Shown in pieces: positions 9,239 to 18,139 of a stretch of 64,000 nucleotides of DNA. The translations under genes were made by a program, and so were the position numbers. This stretch comes from an uncultured Methanobrevibacter sp. Lineage in GTDB: Archaea > Methanobacteriota > Methanobacteria > Methanobacteriales > Methanobacteriaceae. The stretch spans positions 1 to 64,000 of the forward strand of contig OMVY01000001.1 of assembly GCA_900314635.1 (NCBI GenBank), written 5' to 3'. A model generated the notes under the pieces. It saw nothing but the letters and a program-made list of their open reading frames with translations. It was not told the DNA's origin and searched no databases. Numbering within the stretch: position 1 is the stretch's first letter; each line of letters begins with the position of its first letter.

Positions 9239-10354
9239 ATGAAGATTTGTATTGTCGGAGCAGGTAATATTGGTTTAGTATTAGCTAGTACAATAGCTCT
9301 ACTTAAAAAACATGAAGTTGTAATATACACTCATAAGGAATTTGATGTTTCTAAATTAGTATTTGAAGATGTTGAAAATGGAAAAAAATATACAAATCTT
9401 GATATTAAAATAGAAACTGATCTTAAAAAAGCTTTAGATAATGCAAGTTACGTATTCTGCACATATCCAGCATTCTTAAGAAAAGACTTTATTAAAGAAA
9501 GTAAGGAATTCTATCCAAAAGGATGTAAACTAGGTTTCTTGCCAGGATATGGTGGAGCAGAATATATGTGTAAAGAACTAGTTGAAGATGGCATTAGTGT
9601 ATTTGGCTTACAGCGCGTTCCTTTTGTTGCAAGACAATCCAATAAGGAAATAGCTAGTTGCCTATCAAGAAAAACAAATTTATACCTTGCATCAATTCCT
9701 AAAAATAAATCAGAAGAAATTTGTAAAGAGATTGAGGAATTGATTTCCATTCCTACCATCCCATTGAATGAATACTTGGCAGTGACATTAGCTCCATCCA
9801 ACCCATTATTACACTTATCAGGAGTATATAATGTATTTAAGGATTATAACGAGGGAGATTCATACGATAGACAATTAATGTTCTATGAAGAATGGAATGA
9901 TGAAACTTCCAAATTATTGTTAAAATACGATGAAGAACTTCAAGAAATATGCAATCGTATGAAGCCATTAAACCTAGAAGAGGTAGTTTCATTAAAAATT
10001 TATTATGAATCACCTACTGCAGAGGCAATGACTAAAAAATTAAAAAGCATAAAAGCATTTGAAGTTGTTCAGGTCCCATTGATTGAAAAAGAAGGAAAAT
10101 TCTATCCTGATTTCAATTCAAGAATGTTTTTAGAAGATTTCCCATATGGAATTGCAATTATTAAATACTTCGCAATATTAACTGATGTTGAAACTCCAGC
10201 AATAGACACAATTTTAAAATTCTATGAAGATAAGCAAGGAATTTGCTATTTCAATGAAGATGGTAGTCCAGGAAAAGACTTTGAAAACTCTGGAATTCCA
10301 GCAAATTACGGTTTAGATAGTTTAGAGTCTATTATAAATTATTATAGAATATAA
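9239..10354 (+). CDS. Octopine/nopaline (opine) dehydrogenase-family protein
   Basis: Opine dehydrogenases join an amino acid and a 2-oxo acid by reductive amination. The 371-residue protein has an N-terminal Rossmann motif (IVGAGNIGLVLA), FLPGYGGAEYMCKE near 101-114, GLQRVPFVAR near 123, and the C-terminal-domain segment APSNPLLHLSGVY near 182-194, whose His fits the catalytic His of the family; FYEEWNDETS follows. It directly follows an aminotransferase, so the two may supply and condense an amino acid for a polymer substituent. This is inference; the substrates are unknown. An A-rich leader with GGAATGATTT precedes the ATG. Confidence 0.8.
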   Translation: MKICIVGAGNIGLVLASTIALLKKHEVVIYTHKEFDVSKLVFEDVENGKKYTNLDIKIETDLKKALDNASYVFCTYPAFLRKDFIKESKEFYPKGCKLGFLPGYGGAEYMCKELVEDGISVFGLQRVPFVARQSNKEIASCLSRKTNLYLASIPKNKSEEICKEIEELISIPTIPLNEYLAVTLAPSNPLLHLSGVYNVFKDYNEGDSYDRQLMFYEEWNDETSKLLLKYDEELQEICNRMKPLNLEEVVSLKIYYESPTAEAMTKKLKSIKAFEVVQVPLIEKEGKFYPDFNSRMFLEDFPYGIAIIKYFAILTDVETPAIDTILKFYEDKQGICYFNEDGSPGKDFENSGIPANYGLDSLESIINYYRI

Positions 10355-10435
10355 TTATTAAAAAAATAAGAAATCATACAAATTCAAAAATATGTCTTAA
10401 TAAAGAGGCTAACTATATTTAAGTGAAAAAGTGAT

Positions 10436-12481
10436 ATGATGAAAAATCCTAAAATTTCAGTTATTGTACCTATTTATAATATTGAAGAGTATCTAGAAGA
10501 TGCCCTAGATTGTCTGACAAAACAAAGTTTTATAGAAAATATGGAAGTTTTAATGATTGATGATGGGAGCACTGATAATTCTAGATACATTATAGAAAAA
10601 TATGCACTAGACTTTGATAATTTTTTTGCATACCATAAAGAAAATGAAGGACCTACAGTAGCTAGAAATTATGCAATAGAATTTGCTAAAGGAGAGTATA
10701 TTACTTTTTTTGATGGTGATGATCATATAAATAGAGATATTTATGAAAAACTTTACAATATGGCTAAAAAAAATGATTCAGATATATCTATTGCTAATAG
10801 TATAAGATTAAGAAGGTATAATTTGGTTGATAGCTTATTTTTTAAAAAGAGTTTTGAGAACATTGACAAAGATATAGATTGCACAAATTTAGAAGAAACC
10901 CCTGATTTATTATGGGATCTATTTTTATGGAATAAATTATTTAAAAGAGAATTGATTTTAGATAATAATATTAGGTTTATTGACGAAAAATGTTATTATG
11001 CTGATGCTCCATTTACCCTAAAAGCGTATGCTTATGCAAAGAGGATATCTGTATCAAAAGATATTTTTTATTACTGGAGATACAGAGAAAATAAAAATTT
11101 ATCTATTACTCAAAAAAGTTCATCCATAAATAATTTTTATGACAGAATAAAAATAATAGATTTGTGTTTTGATGTAATAAAAACTGGTCTATTGAACGAA
11201 AGTTTAATCAAAGATTTATATTCAAAAATATTAAATCATGATTTACATGTTCATTTAAAAAAATTTTATCAATACGATGAAGTATATTACCCAGATATAG
11301 TAGAGAAGGTTTCTAAAATAATTAGTATCATTCCTAATGAAATAAAAGACGATTTAAACTCTTTTAAGAAAATAATATACAAAATGGTAGAAAATAAAGA
11401 TTACGATGGATTATACAATTTCTCATCACTATACTTAGAGTTAATGAAAAATCCACACATTCCTAAAGATTTAGATGAAAAATACATTAAATTTATTGAT
11501 TTTGAAAAAGATGCAATAGATGAAGAATTAATTGTTAAAAAGGAAAATATCTATTATGATAATGAAAACATTTACATCGATTTTACTGAAAAAATAAATT
11601 ATCTAAAAGATGATACCATTCATAAAACAAACGCGTACATTATTTCTAATGACGATGAGAAATATAAATTAGAATTAAATGATTTAAGCAATATAGATAA
11701 AGATGAGGTAGAAGAGGATGAACCTGAAAGAAAATCCAAACAGATTAGAATTCCTATCAATTTTATCTCAAATAAAAAACATATGCGAATAAAAGTTGAA
11801 TACATAGGTAAAAAATTAAAAAAAGAAGCATTTTTAAGAAATTCAAAACGAGAGGTGTTGAGTTTTAAAAATTTTGATGCAGAAATAGGAATTGGAATTA
11901 ACAGAATACTTTATATAGATATAAGACCGACTAATGACTTAAAGATTAAAATTAAAAATGTCGAATTTGTAGATGAGGTATTAGAGTTTTATGGAATTTC
12001 TGATAATAAAATAGATAATGTTTATATTGAAAATGTAGTTACTTTTGAAAAAATCAAATATCCCGTTTTAAACTATGAAAAAGAAAATAAATACACATTC
12101 AAGTTTTCAATACCCTATAATGAAATCCTGGAAAGGCCAATTAGAAAATGGGAATTAAAAACTGAAAGAACATTTAAAACTATAGAATTAGATAAAAAAT
12201 TTGAATTTTATACTCTAAGAAATAAGATAAGAGTATTGAACACTAGAAATAAAATTTTAATTTCAGACGACTTTTATAATTCGAATAAAACATTAGAAGA
12301 AGATTTTGATGAAATATTAAGATTAAAAAATGAGAAAAGTAAACTAAAACAAATGAATAAAAAGTTAAAAAAAGAAAATAAACATTTGAAAGAAGAAAAT
12401 AAAGCATTAGAAAAAACTATAGAAAAATATAAGTCTAGATTTGTTGTAAAAACAACTGATAAAATCAAAAAGATATTATAA
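10436..12481 (+). CDS. GT2 glycosyltransferase with long C-terminal extension and coiled coil
   Basis: The N-terminal 230 residues are a GT-A family 2 glycosyltransferase: ISVIVPIYNIEEYLEDAL, MIDDGSTDNS, and FFDGDDH as the DxD metal site. The remaining 450 residues are not a recognised catalytic domain. Residues about 370-600 are Asp/Lys/Asn-rich and probably beta-rich, and about 610-665 is a strongly charged coiled coil (KKLKKENKHLKEENKALEKT). Similar extended GT2 proteins occur in teichoic-acid-type loci, which fits the location. The protein probably works at the inner membrane face on a lipid-linked acceptor. A GTG-ATATG arrangement precedes the ATG-ATG start. Confidence 0.82.
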   Translation: MMKNPKISVIVPIYNIEEYLEDALDCLTKQSFIENMEVLMIDDGSTDNSRYIIEKYALDFDNFFAYHKENEGPTVARNYAIEFAKGEYITFFDGDDHINRDIYEKLYNMAKKNDSDISIANSIRLRRYNLVDSLFFKKSFENIDKDIDCTNLEETPDLLWDLFLWNKLFKRELILDNNIRFIDEKCYYADAPFTLKAYAYAKRISVSKDIFYYWRYRENKNLSITQKSSSINNFYDRIKIIDLCFDVIKTGLLNESLIKDLYSKILNHDLHVHLKKFYQYDEVYYPDIVEKVSKIISIIPNEIKDDLNSFKKIIYKMVENKDYDGLYNFSSLYLELMKNPHIPKDLDEKYIKFIDFEKDAIDEELIVKKENIYYDNENIYIDFTEKINYLKDDTIHKTNAYIISNDDEKYKLELNDLSNIDKDEVEEDEPERKSKQIRIPINFISNKKHMRIKVEYIGKKLKKEAFLRNSKREVLSFKNFDAEIGIGINRILYIDIRPTNDLKIKIKNVEFVDEVLEFYGISDNKIDNVYIENVVTFEKIKYPVLNYEKENKYTFKFSIPYNEILERPIRKWELKTERTFKTIELDKKFEFYTLRNKIRVLNTRNKILISDDFYNSNKTLEEDFDEILRLKNEKSKLKQMNKKLKKENKHLKEENKALEKTIEKYKSRFVVKTTDKIKKIL

Positions 12482-12585
12482 AAATCTTAAAACATTAAAA
12501 ACCAAAAAATTATAATATCTGAAAAAATATTAAAAATCTGTTTTAACATTACAGAAAGTATGAGAAATATCAAAATAGTGATAAA

Positions 12586-13353
12586 ATGATTGGTGTGATA
12601 TTGGCCGCAGGAATGGGTACTAGACTAATGCCTCTAACTAAAGAAATTCCTAAAGCATTGCTTGAAATAAATGAAATGACATTGCTTGAGAGAATGATTA
12701 AAAACTGTATAAATGCAGATATAAAAAAATTTATTGTTGTTGTAGGATACAATAAAGAAAAAGTAATGGGTTTATGCCCCTTAATAGCTGAAAAGTATGA
12801 TATAGAAATAAAAACTATTGTAAATGAAAAATATGATGTGACAAACACTTCCGTGTCAACTTATCTTGCCAGTAAATTCATTGAGGAAAATGATTTGGAT
12901 GATTTTATTTTAGTAAATGGAGATAATGTTGTAGATCCGGAAATCATTTCTAAATTAGTTGCTTCTAAAAATACTGGAATGATAATAGACAATTTTAAAG
13001 AACTGAATGAAGAATCATTCAAACTTATAATTGATGATGAATCATTAAATGATGAGAAAACAATAGCTAATGGTAAAATTAATTCAATAGGCAAACAATT
13101 GGATATTCCATCATCCAGCGGAGAATTTATTGGAGTATCAAAAGTACTTTATGATGATGTGGCAGAATTCAATAGAATTTTAGAGGGATTAATAGAAGAT
13201 GATCCTCAAAACTATTATGATTTTGCATATAAAGATTTAAGCATTATTAAAACAATTGATTTTGTTTTAACAAATGGTTTAAAATGGACTGAAATAGATG
13301 ACCATAACGACTGGAAAAATGCCAAGGCACTAATAAAAGAATTAGAAGGATAA
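12586..13353 (+). CDS. LicC-like nucleotidyltransferase
   Basis: This 255-residue protein has the nucleotidyltransferase signature at its N-terminus: VILAAGMGTRLMPLTKEIPKA, with the G-x-G-T-R and PK elements. GDNVVDPEII near 107 is the metal-binding Asp segment, and DFAYKDLS and KWTEIDDHNDW near the C-terminus match choline-phosphate cytidylyltransferase-like (LicC) enzymes. LicC-type enzymes make the CDP-activated donor that LicD proteins use, which matches the two LicD-like genes upstream. A sugar-1-phosphate substrate remains possible. GTGATAAA precedes the start, and the next gene begins 20 bases after the stop. Confidence 0.8.
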   Translation: MIGVILAAGMGTRLMPLTKEIPKALLEINEMTLLERMIKNCINADIKKFIVVVGYNKEKVMGLCPLIAEKYDIEIKTIVNEKYDVTNTSVSTYLASKFIEENDLDDFILVNGDNVVDPEIISKLVASKNTGMIIDNFKELNEESFKLIIDDESLNDEKTIANGKINSIGKQLDIPSSSGEFIGVSKVLYDDVAEFNRILEGLIEDDPQNYYDFAYKDLSIIKTIDFVLTNGLKWTEIDDHNDWKNAKALIKELEG

Positions 13354-13372
13354 TAAGGATATAAGGGATAAT

Positions 13373-14584
13373 ATGGCCGTAATAATTAATAAAATAAAAA
13401 AAATTGTTTTAAATATAGGCAAACATTTAGTCAGAGGACTATACATTATCGGATCATATATTATTCCTGTTAATGATAAGATTATTCTCTTTGAATCAAG
13501 TAATGGCCGAAATTTTACTGGAAATCCTAAATCCATCTATGAAGAAATATTAAATCAGGGATTAGACAATGAATTCAAATGTGTATGGGTATTTACAGAT
13601 ACAAATACTAAAACAAATGGAAATCCAATAAAAGTTAAAAAATCATTTTTTAAATTTCTATATTACACCCTTAGAAGCGGAACTTGGGTTTTCGATTCAA
13701 GGCATTTATACTACCTTAGGAAAAATAAGAAAACAAAGTATATTCAAACATGGCATGGAACACCCCTTAAAAAACTAGCACTGGACATGGATTACATAGA
13801 TATGAGCGGCAATCAAGACATAAGCCAGTACCATGATGACTTTAAGAAAAATACTGCATTGTGGGAGTATCTGATTTCACAAAACAGCTATTCCTCTGAG
13901 ATTTTCAAAAGAGCTTTCGATTTTAAGGGTGAGATGCTGGAAATTGGATATCCGCGTAATGACATTCTAATAAACAAAAACAAGCCGGAAGACATTGAGG
14001 AGATAAAAACCAGATTGAATATTCCTAAAGATAAAAAGATTATTCTTTATGCTCCTACCTGGAGAGACAATGAGTATTATGCAAAAGGAGAATACAAATT
14101 CGCTACAGAAATGGATTTCGACAAAATGTATAAGGAATTGAAGGATGATTACATTTTAATCGTTAAATTCCATTATTTAGTAAAAGAAAACATTGATTGG
14201 AGCAAATATGATGATTTTGTAATTGAATGCGATGCTGATTGGGATATTCAGGAATTATACTTGATTTCAGATATGATGATAACAGATTACTCATCAGTGA
14301 TGTTTGATTATTCCATTTTAAAAAGGCCTATGATATTCTTCACATATGACTTGGAAAATTATAAAAACAATTTAAGAGATTTCTATTTCGATATGGTTGC
14401 AGAAGTCCCCGGGCCTATATGCGAAACCAATGATGAAATGATTGATTTCATAAAAAATTACACCGAAGAGGATTATGCATCAGAATTCGGTGAAAAATAT
14501 AAGAAATGGAATGAAAAGTTCAATCCATTTGACGATGGAAACGCATCTAAAAAGATCATTGAATTAATTAGAACTAAAAAATAA
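13373..14584 (+). CDS. CDP-glycerol glycerophosphotransferase-family protein (TagB/TagF-like)
   Basis: The family (Glyphos_transf) moves glycerol phosphate from CDP-glycerol to a prenyl-linked primer or growing chain in bacterial teichoic acid synthesis. In this 403-residue protein the key signatures are QTWHGTPLKKLALDMD near residues 122-137, where the His is catalytic in TagF, then IGYPRNDIL near 187, LYAPTWRDNEY near 219, KFHYLVKEN near 262, and the nucleotide-site segment MITDYSSVMFDYSIL near 301. It closes the cluster that begins with gpsA and tagD-like genes, so the route glycerol-3-phosphate, CDP-glycerol, poly-glycerol-phosphate is complete in principle. It starts behind AAGGGATAAT. 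Confidence 0.88.
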   Translation: MAVIINKIKKIVLNIGKHLVRGLYIIGSYIIPVNDKIILFESSNGRNFTGNPKSIYEEILNQGLDNEFKCVWVFTDTNTKTNGNPIKVKKSFFKFLYYTLRSGTWVFDSRHLYYLRKNKKTKYIQTWHGTPLKKLALDMDYIDMSGNQDISQYHDDFKKNTALWEYLISQNSYSSEIFKRAFDFKGEMLEIGYPRNDILINKNKPEDIEEIKTRLNIPKDKKIILYAPTWRDNEYYAKGEYKFATEMDFDKMYKELKDDYILIVKFHYLVKENIDWSKYDDFVIECDADWDIQELYLISDMMITDYSSVMFDYSILKRPMIFFTYDLENYKNNLRDFYFDMVAEVPGPICETNDEMIDFIKNYTEEDYASEFGEKYKKWNEKFNPFDDGNASKKIIELIRTKK

Positions 14585-14609
14585 ACCTAAAAAAATAAAT
14601 CAAGAATAA

Positions 14610-14712
14610 AATTTATTAAAACTAAAAAAAAATAAATTTAAAAAAATTATTCAAAAATTAAATTTATTAAAACTAAAAAAAATAAATTTAAAAAAATTAT
14701 TCAAAAATTAAA
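14610..14712. repeat. Two-copy 51-bp AT-rich direct repeat
   Basis: A unit starting AATTTATTAAAACTAAAA begins at 14610 and again at 14661, a period of 51 bases. The second copy runs into the 3' end and stop codon of the convergent radical SAM gene. It occupies the convergent spacer and may serve as a bidirectional transcript end. Confidence 0.6.
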
Positions 14713-15734
14713 TTGATTTTATGGCCACAATTAATGCAATGGCCATCCTTTATTCTATTTTTATCGCTGTTGCAATATCTTTCCCTTGCTATCAAAAGCT
14801 CACCGCAATTAGGGCAATAGGTATTGTTGTCAGCAGGCATGTTTCCCAAATAAACATATTCCATTCCCATATCAATGGCTATTTCCTTAGCTCTTAAAAG
14901 ATAATCTATTTTTGTTGGACTCTCATCACTCATCTTATGCATTGGGAAAAACCTTGAAAAGTGAATGGGAACCTCTTCTCCCAATTCCTCCAATATGAAA
15001 TTGCAGATTGATCTTATGTGGTCCTCATCTGTATTCAAGTCATTGATCAAAAGAGTGGTTATTTCCAAATGAGTACCATATTTATTTTTCGCCTCATAAA
15101 TGATTTTTAGATTGTCAAGAACAATGCCCAATTTACCGCCGCAAATTTCCCTATAGAGCCTGTCATCAAAGAACTTCAAGTCAATGTTAAAGGCATCGAT
15201 AAATTTCACTGTTTCCTCTAATGATTCCTCACTCATATACCCATTTGAAACATATGCATTTTTAAGATTTTCTCTATGTGAAATCAAAGAGGTTTCACGG
15301 GCGAAGTCAAAGTATAGCGTAGGTTCATTATAGGTCCAAGAAATCGATAGGCAATTGTCATTAATAGCATTTTTAACGATGGTTTCTGGTAGTATTTGAG
15401 TTGAGTTGAATTCATCATAAGAATTCATTGAAAGCATATAGTTCTGACAGTTCAAACATGAGAAATTACACCCAAAACCACCTATTGAGTATGTTGAAGA
15501 GCCTGGCAAGAAGTGATACAAAGGCTTCTTTTCAATAGGATCTGTATGGCATGAAGCCATTCTATGATAATTTAAAGAATATAATTTTCCATCGATGTTT
15601 TTTTGAGTGTTGCAGAATCCTAAACCTTCATTGGATATCTTACACATCCTTCCGCATAGATTGCATTTGACTGGTTTTTCACTTGACGAATTCCCTTCAT
15701 ATAATTTAGTGTAAAAGCTGGATTCCTTCATCAT
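14697..15734 (-). CDS. amrS: AmmeMemoRadiSam-system radical SAM enzyme (AmrS)
   Basis: This 345-residue protein resembles pyruvate formate-lyase activating enzymes and belongs to the AmrS family. The cluster-binding motif is GGFGCNFSCLNCQN near residue 92, a Cx3Cx2C site for the radical SAM 4Fe-4S cluster. A four-cysteine zinc-ribbon-like set is seen at the N-terminus (CNLCGRMC) and another at the C-terminus (CPNCGEL, CINCGH). DIDLKFF-type and ITTLLI segments fit the TIM barrel. The substrate of AmrS is not established; its usual partners (AMMECR1, Memo) are not in this window. The start lies behind GGTGTTTTT. Confidence 0.87.
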   Translation of the reverse strand: MMKESSFYTKLYEGNSSSEKPVKCNLCGRMCKISNEGLGFCNTQKNIDGKLYSLNYHRMASCHTDPIEKKPLYHFLPGSSTYSIGGFGCNFSCLNCQNYMLSMNSYDEFNSTQILPETIVKNAINDNCLSISWTYNEPTLYFDFARETSLISHRENLKNAYVSNGYMSEESLEETVKFIDAFNIDLKFFDDRLYREICGGKLGIVLDNLKIIYEAKNKYGTHLEITTLLINDLNTDEDHIRSICNFILEELGEEVPIHFSRFFPMHKMSDESPTKIDYLLRAKEIAIDMGMEYVYLGNMPADNNTYCPNCGELLIARERYCNSDKNRIKDGHCINCGHKINLIFE

Positions 15735-15811
15735 AAAAACACCTGAGATAATTGTTTAGAAATAATAATGATTGATATAAATTCAATTAATCAAACTAGG
15801 TTAAGCATTGT

Positions 15812-16939
15812 CTATTTGAGATGTTGATAACCTCTTGAGCTTATTTTTTGAATTTGACCATTTGAGAGTAGTATTTCAACTGTATTATTGTCAGTGATTT
15901 CACCTATAGCATAATAATGCATTTCTCTTGACAATTGATCCTCTAATTCTTTGTTTATAGTAAACAAAAATTCAAAATCCTCTCCTACATGCAGGAATAG
16001 GTCAAGGTAATTCAAGCCTAAAATATCAGCTATTTCCTTGAATTCATCCTCAACAGGAAGCTTTTCCTCATAGATTCTTATTCCTTTGGAATAGGAATTT
16101 GATGAAATGCTGTCATTAAGCTTAATATACTTCTTGTCAGAATTCAATATTTCATAAAATTCGCTTGCAAGGCCATCTGTAATGTCTGTTGCAGATATTC
16201 TGTTGTTGGCTGTATTATGTTCCCTTAAAATATGGCCTTCATCATATTTCGCTTCTGGCTTTAATGCCTTTAGAAGAGCCAAATCAATGATTGTAGAATC
16301 TATTTCCTTGATTTCATCGATCTTTTCCTGATATAGATTCGGATCTTTTTCCTTAAGAGACAATAATTCAAATCCAAGTGCAGCATATCCCAATTCATCA
16401 CTTATGCAAACCATGTCTCCCTTTTCAAATCCATATTTCATCAATGCCTTGTCCTTGTCAACCTGGCCAATTGCTGTTCCTGAAATTATTATCTCATTTG
16501 CCTCATTGGTGTCGCCACCTATGAGGGGAATCTTGTAATTGTCACAGGCCCTAATGACCCCACATATCAAATCGTCAAAGTCATCAAGCAGCATATCCTT
16601 TGGAATAGCTATGTTCAATAGAAATCCAATATTCTCTGCACCCATGCTTGCAAGGTCGCTTACATTGACCACTACTGATTTGTATCCCATCTGAAAATAA
16701 GTCATGCCTTTTGGGAAGTGGCTTGATTGAATAAGCATGTCTGTAGAAGTGACCAAATAGCTATTGTCATCCATATTAACGTTTGTCAGTGCAGAGTCGT
16801 CTCCGATTGATGTTGCAAAGTTAGAAAAATCAGTGTGAATGTCAAATCCGCAAGAGGAACATGTTCTGGATTTTTCTATGATTCTTTCAATAAGGCCTTT
16901 CTCACCAATTTCAGAGACTTTGATTTGGCTTGATTTCAT
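15812..16939 (-). CDS. thiL: Thiamine-monophosphate kinase
   Basis: ThiL phosphorylates thiamine monophosphate to the diphosphate cofactor. The 375-residue protein shows the family order: SEIGEKGLIERI near residue 10, SIGDDSAL near 49 (metal-binding Asp pair), TSTDMLIQSSHF near 69, a glycine/alanine segment VNVSDLASMGAE, IGGDTNEANEI near 142, and ATDITDGLASEF near 245. It is longer than the usual 310-330 residues because of a Lys/Glu-rich insertion in the middle and a CSSCGF insert near 36-41. It is 77 bases upstream of amrS on the same strand. The Shine-Dalgarno is weak (AATAATTTCAT), so the start is less certain than the family. Confidence 0.85.
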   Translation of the reverse strand: MKSSQIKVSEIGEKGLIERIIEKSRTCSSCGFDIHTDFSNFATSIGDDSALTNVNMDDNSYLVTSTDMLIQSSHFPKGMTYFQMGYKSVVVNVSDLASMGAENIGFLLNIAIPKDMLLDDFDDLICGVIRACDNYKIPLIGGDTNEANEIIISGTAIGQVDKDKALMKYGFEKGDMVCISDELGYAALGFELLSLKEKDPNLYQEKIDEIKEIDSTIIDLALLKALKPEAKYDEGHILREHNTANNRISATDITDGLASEFYEILNSDKKYIKLNDSISSNSYSKGIRIYEEKLPVEDEFKEIADILGLNYLDLFLHVGEDFEFLFTINKELEDQLSREMHYYAIGEITDNNTVEILLSNGQIQKISSRGYQHLK

Positions 16940-17032
16940 ATGAAATTATTTGATTTTTTTAATATAAAAAATATTCTTAAATAAAAAAATTAAAAAAAAG
17001 AGTAAAATAATCTTAGGATAAATAGGATTCGA

Positions 17033-17494
17033 TTAGAAAATCATGGATTTGAACTGTTTTTTCATGCATATGCACAAATCGTCTCCTTCAAATATACCGA
17101 AATTATCAACTATCTCATAATCCAATTTCCTATATAGATTGATGGCTGCTTCGTTGTCACGGCCTGTTTCGATAACAGAGTACTTGAAATTCTCTTCCAT
17201 TGCCAATTTTTCAAGCTGCTTTATAAGCTTATATGCAATCCCTTTTCTTCTGTATCTCTTCTTGACATACACCCTTCTGATTTCAATTGTGTCCTTGTCA
17301 ATCAATCTGAAACTGGCGCAGGCAATCGGCTTTCCCCAATTCAAGGCAAGAATAACAATATGAGGATCTGTCAATGCATTGTAGTCAAGATATCTTTCAA
17401 CTACATCCCCAAGCTTGAAAAAGTATTCATTGTCCAACTGCCTTGTAAGTTCAATGAACCTTTCATCCTTTTCATTTGTAATGACTGATTCCAT
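17033..17494 (-). CDS. GNAT-family N-acetyltransferase
   Basis: This 153-residue single-domain acetyltransferase has the acetyl-CoA loop at about 75-100: RRVYVKKRYRRKGIAYKLIK, matching the Q/RxxGxG/A pattern of GNAT proteins, followed by NEAAINLYRKLDYEIVDNFG, the typical C-terminal strand/helix. The acceptor is not predictable. GTGAGAAT precedes the ATG. It lies 13 bases after the deaminase gene upstream, so the two are probably co-transcribed. Confidence 0.85.
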   Translation of the reverse strand: MESVITNEKDERFIELTRQLDNEYFFKLGDVVERYLDYNALTDPHIVILALNWGKPIACASFRLIDKDTIEIRRVYVKKRYRRKGIAYKLIKQLEKLAMEENFKYSVIETGRDNEAAINLYRKLDYEIVDNFGIFEGDDLCICMKKQFKSMIF

Positions 17495-17507
17495 ATTCTC
17501 ACTTCAT

Positions 17508-17975
17508 TCATTTCTTTAGCTCTGTAGTGTTTCCTACCTTTGCAAGCTCATGCTCCCAAATTCCTGGGTTTTCCATTACGAACTTTTCAAATAGCTCCTT
17601 GCATCTTGAATCGTTTAAAACGATGATTTCTACATCATTGTCCTTCAAGAGACTTTCGGCTCCCATCAATGTTGTGTTGTCACCTATTACCACTCTTGGA
17701 ATATTGTATAGGAGCACTGCTCCAGAACACATTGGACAAGGTGAAAGTGTTGTGTAAAGGGTGCATTTTCTATAATCCTCATAATTAAGGCCCTTTGCAT
17801 TTTCAATTGCATCCATTTCACCATGAAGAATCACAGAATTGTTTTGAATAAGTCTATTATGGCCTCTGGAAATTATTTCATTATCCTTTACAAGAACTGC
17901 ACCGATAGGTATTCCACCTTCTGACAATGATATTTCGGCCTCTTTGATTGCTTCATCCATAAATTTCTTATGCAT
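17508..17975 (-). CDS. Cytosine deaminase-like nucleobase deaminase
   Basis: This is a zinc-dependent cytidine-deaminase-fold enzyme of 155 residues. HGEMDAIEN supplies the zinc His and catalytic Glu, and TLSPCPMCSGAVLLYNIPRVV the two zinc Cys. The segment after it (VVIGDN, then NDSRCKELFEKF and a Trp-Glu C-terminus) resembles yeast-type cytosine deaminase more than tRNA adenosine deaminase TadA, so cytosine salvage is the preferred call. The open frame extends to 18050, but that adds a hydrophobic leader without homology; the ATG at 17975 lies behind ATGGGGTATTTT and gives the usual length. Confidence 0.82.
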   Translation of the reverse strand: MHKKFMDEAIKEAEISLSEGGIPIGAVLVKDNEIISRGHNRLIQNNSVILHGEMDAIENAKGLNYEDYRKCTLYTTLSPCPMCSGAVLLYNIPRVVIGDNTTLMGAESLLKDNDVEIIVLNDSRCKELFEKFVMENPGIWEHELAKVGNTTELKK

Positions 17976-18139
17976 AAAATACCCCATAATCGAGTTTGTT
18001 ATTTTTAATATTATATTTAAAAAAAGACTAATAATAATTTTACTAAACAAGAATAGAAATTAAAAAAAGATAAAAAAGACAAGAGTATTGAAAACAATAC
18101 AGCATGTTAAAAAAAAAGAAAATAAGGAATTAGAAAGGA

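Noticed and set aside
8022-13353. Phosphonate (CDP-aminoethylphosphonate) pathway suggested by aminotransferase, LicC-like and LicD-like genes
   Set aside because: No phosphoenolpyruvate mutase or phosphonopyruvate decarboxylase is present in the window.
17987-18050. Longer start for the deaminase adding a hydrophobic leader
   Set aside because: The added residues are AT-rich spacer translation; GGGGT before the ATG at 17975 gives the normal start and length.
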